Shown here one piece after another: positions 62,647 to 64,000 of a DNA stretch of 64,000 nucleotides. The DNA comes from an uncultured Oscillospiraceae bacterium (GTDB lineage: Bacteria; Bacillota; Clostridia; Oscillospirales; Acutalibacteraceae), in the NCBI GenBank assembly GCA_900539425.1, contig UQBX01000001.1, forward strand, positions 62,001 to 126,000, written 5' to 3'. Position numbers and translations under genes: made by a program. How positions within the stretch are numbered: the first letter of the stretch is position 1; every line of letters starts with the position of its first letter. The notes under the pieces are model-generated. The model saw only the letters and a list, made by a program, of their open reading frames with translations, was not told where the DNA came from and searched no databases.

Positions 62647-63389
62647 GTGATTAATATTTCGAAATATATTTGTTATCCGGGTACAAACATTGTAGAAGTT
62701 ATACATTTTAAAGAAAATGAACCTATTAATTTTATCAAAATACCGGGCGGAAAAATGCTGAATCCGACAACGGGGGAAACGAGAGATTACAAACCGTCAA
62801 GTACAAAAGATCAGTGCCTTGAAAGCACAAGAATAACGCTGTTACACGCAAGCGAACTAATCAAATACAACTTTTTACGATATGATACGGTTTACTCTGT
62901 TGAACTGACATTTAGAGACGCACCAAGGAATTATGATGAATTTCAAACGAGCCTAAGAAACTTTACCCGCAGGATGAGAAGATATGACGAAGATATAAAA
63001 TACATTATTATAAAAGAAGCCGGTTCAGACGGTAAATTTCACGCTCATGCGATTATTTGGTCGCCTGAATTAACCGAAGAAATCATTAGACAAAAGTGGA
63101 AATACGGAGATCAGGTTAATTTTGCGGAAATACACGGAAAAAGGATCTCATTTTCAAGACTTCATACTTGACGAACATAACAGAAAACAGCGATAAAGCA
63201 AAGGGAAAGAAAGAAAACCTAATATATTTCCCTGCTAACAAGCATCTGTATCTTCCAAGCAAAAATCTTGAAGAACCAAAGTTCATAAAAGGTGTACCTA
63301 ATGTAAAAGTTAAGGAAACTATTTTAGAAACTCCTGAAAGTAAAATAATTGAATTCGGCACTAAGTATCATACTTTTGAGGCTGCTTAA
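62647..63389 (+). pseudogene. HUH-type replication protein (Rep), frameshifted
   Basis: The first frame (62647-63171) encodes a Rep-type protein with the HUH motif FHAHAIIW near residue 135 and a DAPRNYDEFQTSLRNFTRRMRRY region. A single indel near 63,165 moves translation to the second frame, which continues YLTNITENSDKAKGKKEN and ends at 63389. The start could be GTG 62647 or an unusual ATT 62656, which is better spaced from AAGAGGTG. Such Reps support rolling-circle replication of integrative elements. Confidence 0.7.
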
Positions 63390-63401
63390 TTATTAGAGCA
63401 A

Positions 63402-63760
63402 GATAGTTAATAGAAAGTAAAAAAGCAGAAGTTAAACAAAGCCAAGAAAAACTTAATGAAATGAAGTCAAAAAAAGACATTACTAAATTTAAATGGTATG
63501 AGCTTTAAGGATAAAACAGAATTTAAAGATGATTTAAAATCTCGAAAAAAATTACACAAAGCAAATATTACAAAACTCGAAAAGAAATTAATGATTCAGA
63601 GAAACAAAGGAAAGAAGCGAAAAGCAAAACAGAAACTTTTATTTTGTGTATTGCTGTTGCGGTATTTGTAATCCTTGATTTTGATTATAGCTTAATTATC
63701 CTTTTTGGATTGATATGTTCCATTTGTGCAAAAATATTGAAAGGAAGAATTTTACGATAA
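63402..63760 (+). pseudogene. Degraded membrane/coiled-coil gene
   Basis: Pieces in different frames encode a Lys/Glu-rich coiled-coil segment (KAEVKQSQEKLNEMKSKKD, then EKQRKEAKSKTE) followed by two hydrophobic segments (FILCIAVAVFVILDF, IILFGLICSICAKIL). Stops and frameshifts interrupt it. It may be a remnant of a mobilisation or membrane gene. Confidence 0.45.
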
Positions 63761-63914
63761 ACTGATATTAATTAGTATCAATTAGTATCAATATGTGATA
63801 AAACAGCTGAAATCAAGTTATTAAAAGTACTTTCTGACAAGCATATATCTTGAAGCCACTAAAATGAAAAACAAAGTTTTGTATAGAATAAAATAACAAG
63901 CTCATATAAAAGCA

Positions 63915-63950
63915 AAGAGAGCCTTGGATTTACCAAGGCTCTTTTTATTA
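63915..63950 (+). terminator. Terminator near the right end of the element
   Basis: AGAGCCTTGG and CCAAGGCTCT arms with an ATTTA loop, followed by TTTTTATTATA. Confidence 0.85.
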
Positions 63951-63977
63951 TAGAGTATGAAAATATAACTTTTTTTA

Positions 63978-64000
63978 AAATGGAGTAGTAAATGGTGTAG
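63978..64000 (+). repeat. Putative integrase arm-type repeats (right end)
   Basis: AAATGGAGTAG (63978) and AAATGGTGTAG (63990) are 12 bases apart, like the repeats at 32294 and 32306. They run to the last base of the window. Confidence 0.5.

Larger units (their letters stand above)
32190..64000. mobile_element. Degenerate integrative element (Tn916-type integrase, HUH Rep), right end at or past the window edge
   Basis: From about 32.2 kb the base composition shifts to higher AT, and the content changes to a Tn916-type integrase and excisionase, a second recombinase, restriction and defence-type genes, a Xer-type recombinase, two IS200/IS605 copies, and a HUH Rep protein. Direct repeats beside the integrase (AAATGGTGTCAAA at 32294 and 32306) resemble repeats at the very end of the window (AAATGGAGTAG at 63978 and AAATGGTGTAG at 63990) with the same 12-base spacing. 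Many of its genes are broken. No conjugation (VirB4, VirD4, relaxase of MOBP type) genes were seen. Confidence 0.75.

Overview
The window looks like a chromosome segment from an anaerobic gut Firmicute, probably a Clostridia of the Oscillospirales/Ruminococcus type. The reasons are strong AGGAGG-type ribosome binding sites, a reverse rubrerythrin with a Fur/PerR-type regulator, GPH-type sugar transporters, a GH29 fucosidase, and many U-tailed intrinsic terminators. No rRNA, tRNA or CRISPR array was seen.

Backbone, about 1-32,180. (a) 1-7,046 is one tightly packed operon. It holds a D-amino-acid transaminase end, a D-glutamate cyclase C-domain protein, PxpB, PxpC, a DUF1445 D-glutamate-cyclase-family protein, PxpA, alanine racemase, a tRNA-editing protein and an RlmA-type rRNA methyltransferase. 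Read together it suggests D-glutamate / 5-oxoproline turnover. (b) 7,092-9,583 is an ABC-2 exporter behind a structured leader that ends in a terminator just ahead of the first gene. (c) 9,470-13,225 holds a PIG-L deacetylase and an oxidative-stress group (Fur-family repressor with a palindromic operator, reverse rubrerythrin, flavin reductase). (d) 13,329-18,594 holds a GPH transporter, a PurF paralogue without the N-terminal cysteine, an alpha-L-fucosidase and a MazG-like protein. (e) 19,000-32,179 holds housekeeping genes: rlmH, a YycJ-type hydrolase, murA, a CNNM/CBS protein, a phosphoesterase, a second GPH transporter, a HAD phosphatase, nadB-nadC and small proteins.

Mobile element, about 32,200 to the window end. 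The DNA becomes more AT-rich and is filled with recombinases, defence-type genes and broken genes. On the left are a Tn916-type integrase with two in-frame stops and its excisionase. On the right are a frameshifted HUH Rep gene and, in the last bases, repeats that match integrase arm-type repeats beside the integrase. The right end is therefore probably at or just past the window edge. Cargo: a fused nuclease-methylase with a specificity subunit (BcgI-like), an OLD-like ATPase-TOPRIM protein and decayed neighbours; an HNH protein behind a structured RNA candidate; a Xer-type recombinase; a STAND-TPR protein facing an ATP-grasp ligase and a KamA-type radical SAM enzyme; a hidden 49-residue peptide gene; a large SF1 helicase; a hipBA remnant; two IS200/IS605 copies; and a SLOG protein divergent from a ribbon-helix-helix protein.

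Most notable: the STAND / ATP-grasp / KamA module (49,653-54,427) is bounded by an exact 23-bp inverted repeat with a Xer-like core, directly beside a Xer-type recombinase. Both genes at the module ends start just inside the repeats, and an extended -10 promoter lies just outside the left repeat. This looks like a DNA-inversion switch that would choose between the STAND gene and the KamA/ATP-grasp pair. The KamA protein has Lys and Ser where lysine 2,3-aminomutase has its substrate-binding Asp residues, so its substrate is probably not lysine and may be acidic. A second notable signal is a tandem-terminator leader found in front of two paralogous genes at opposite ends of the element.
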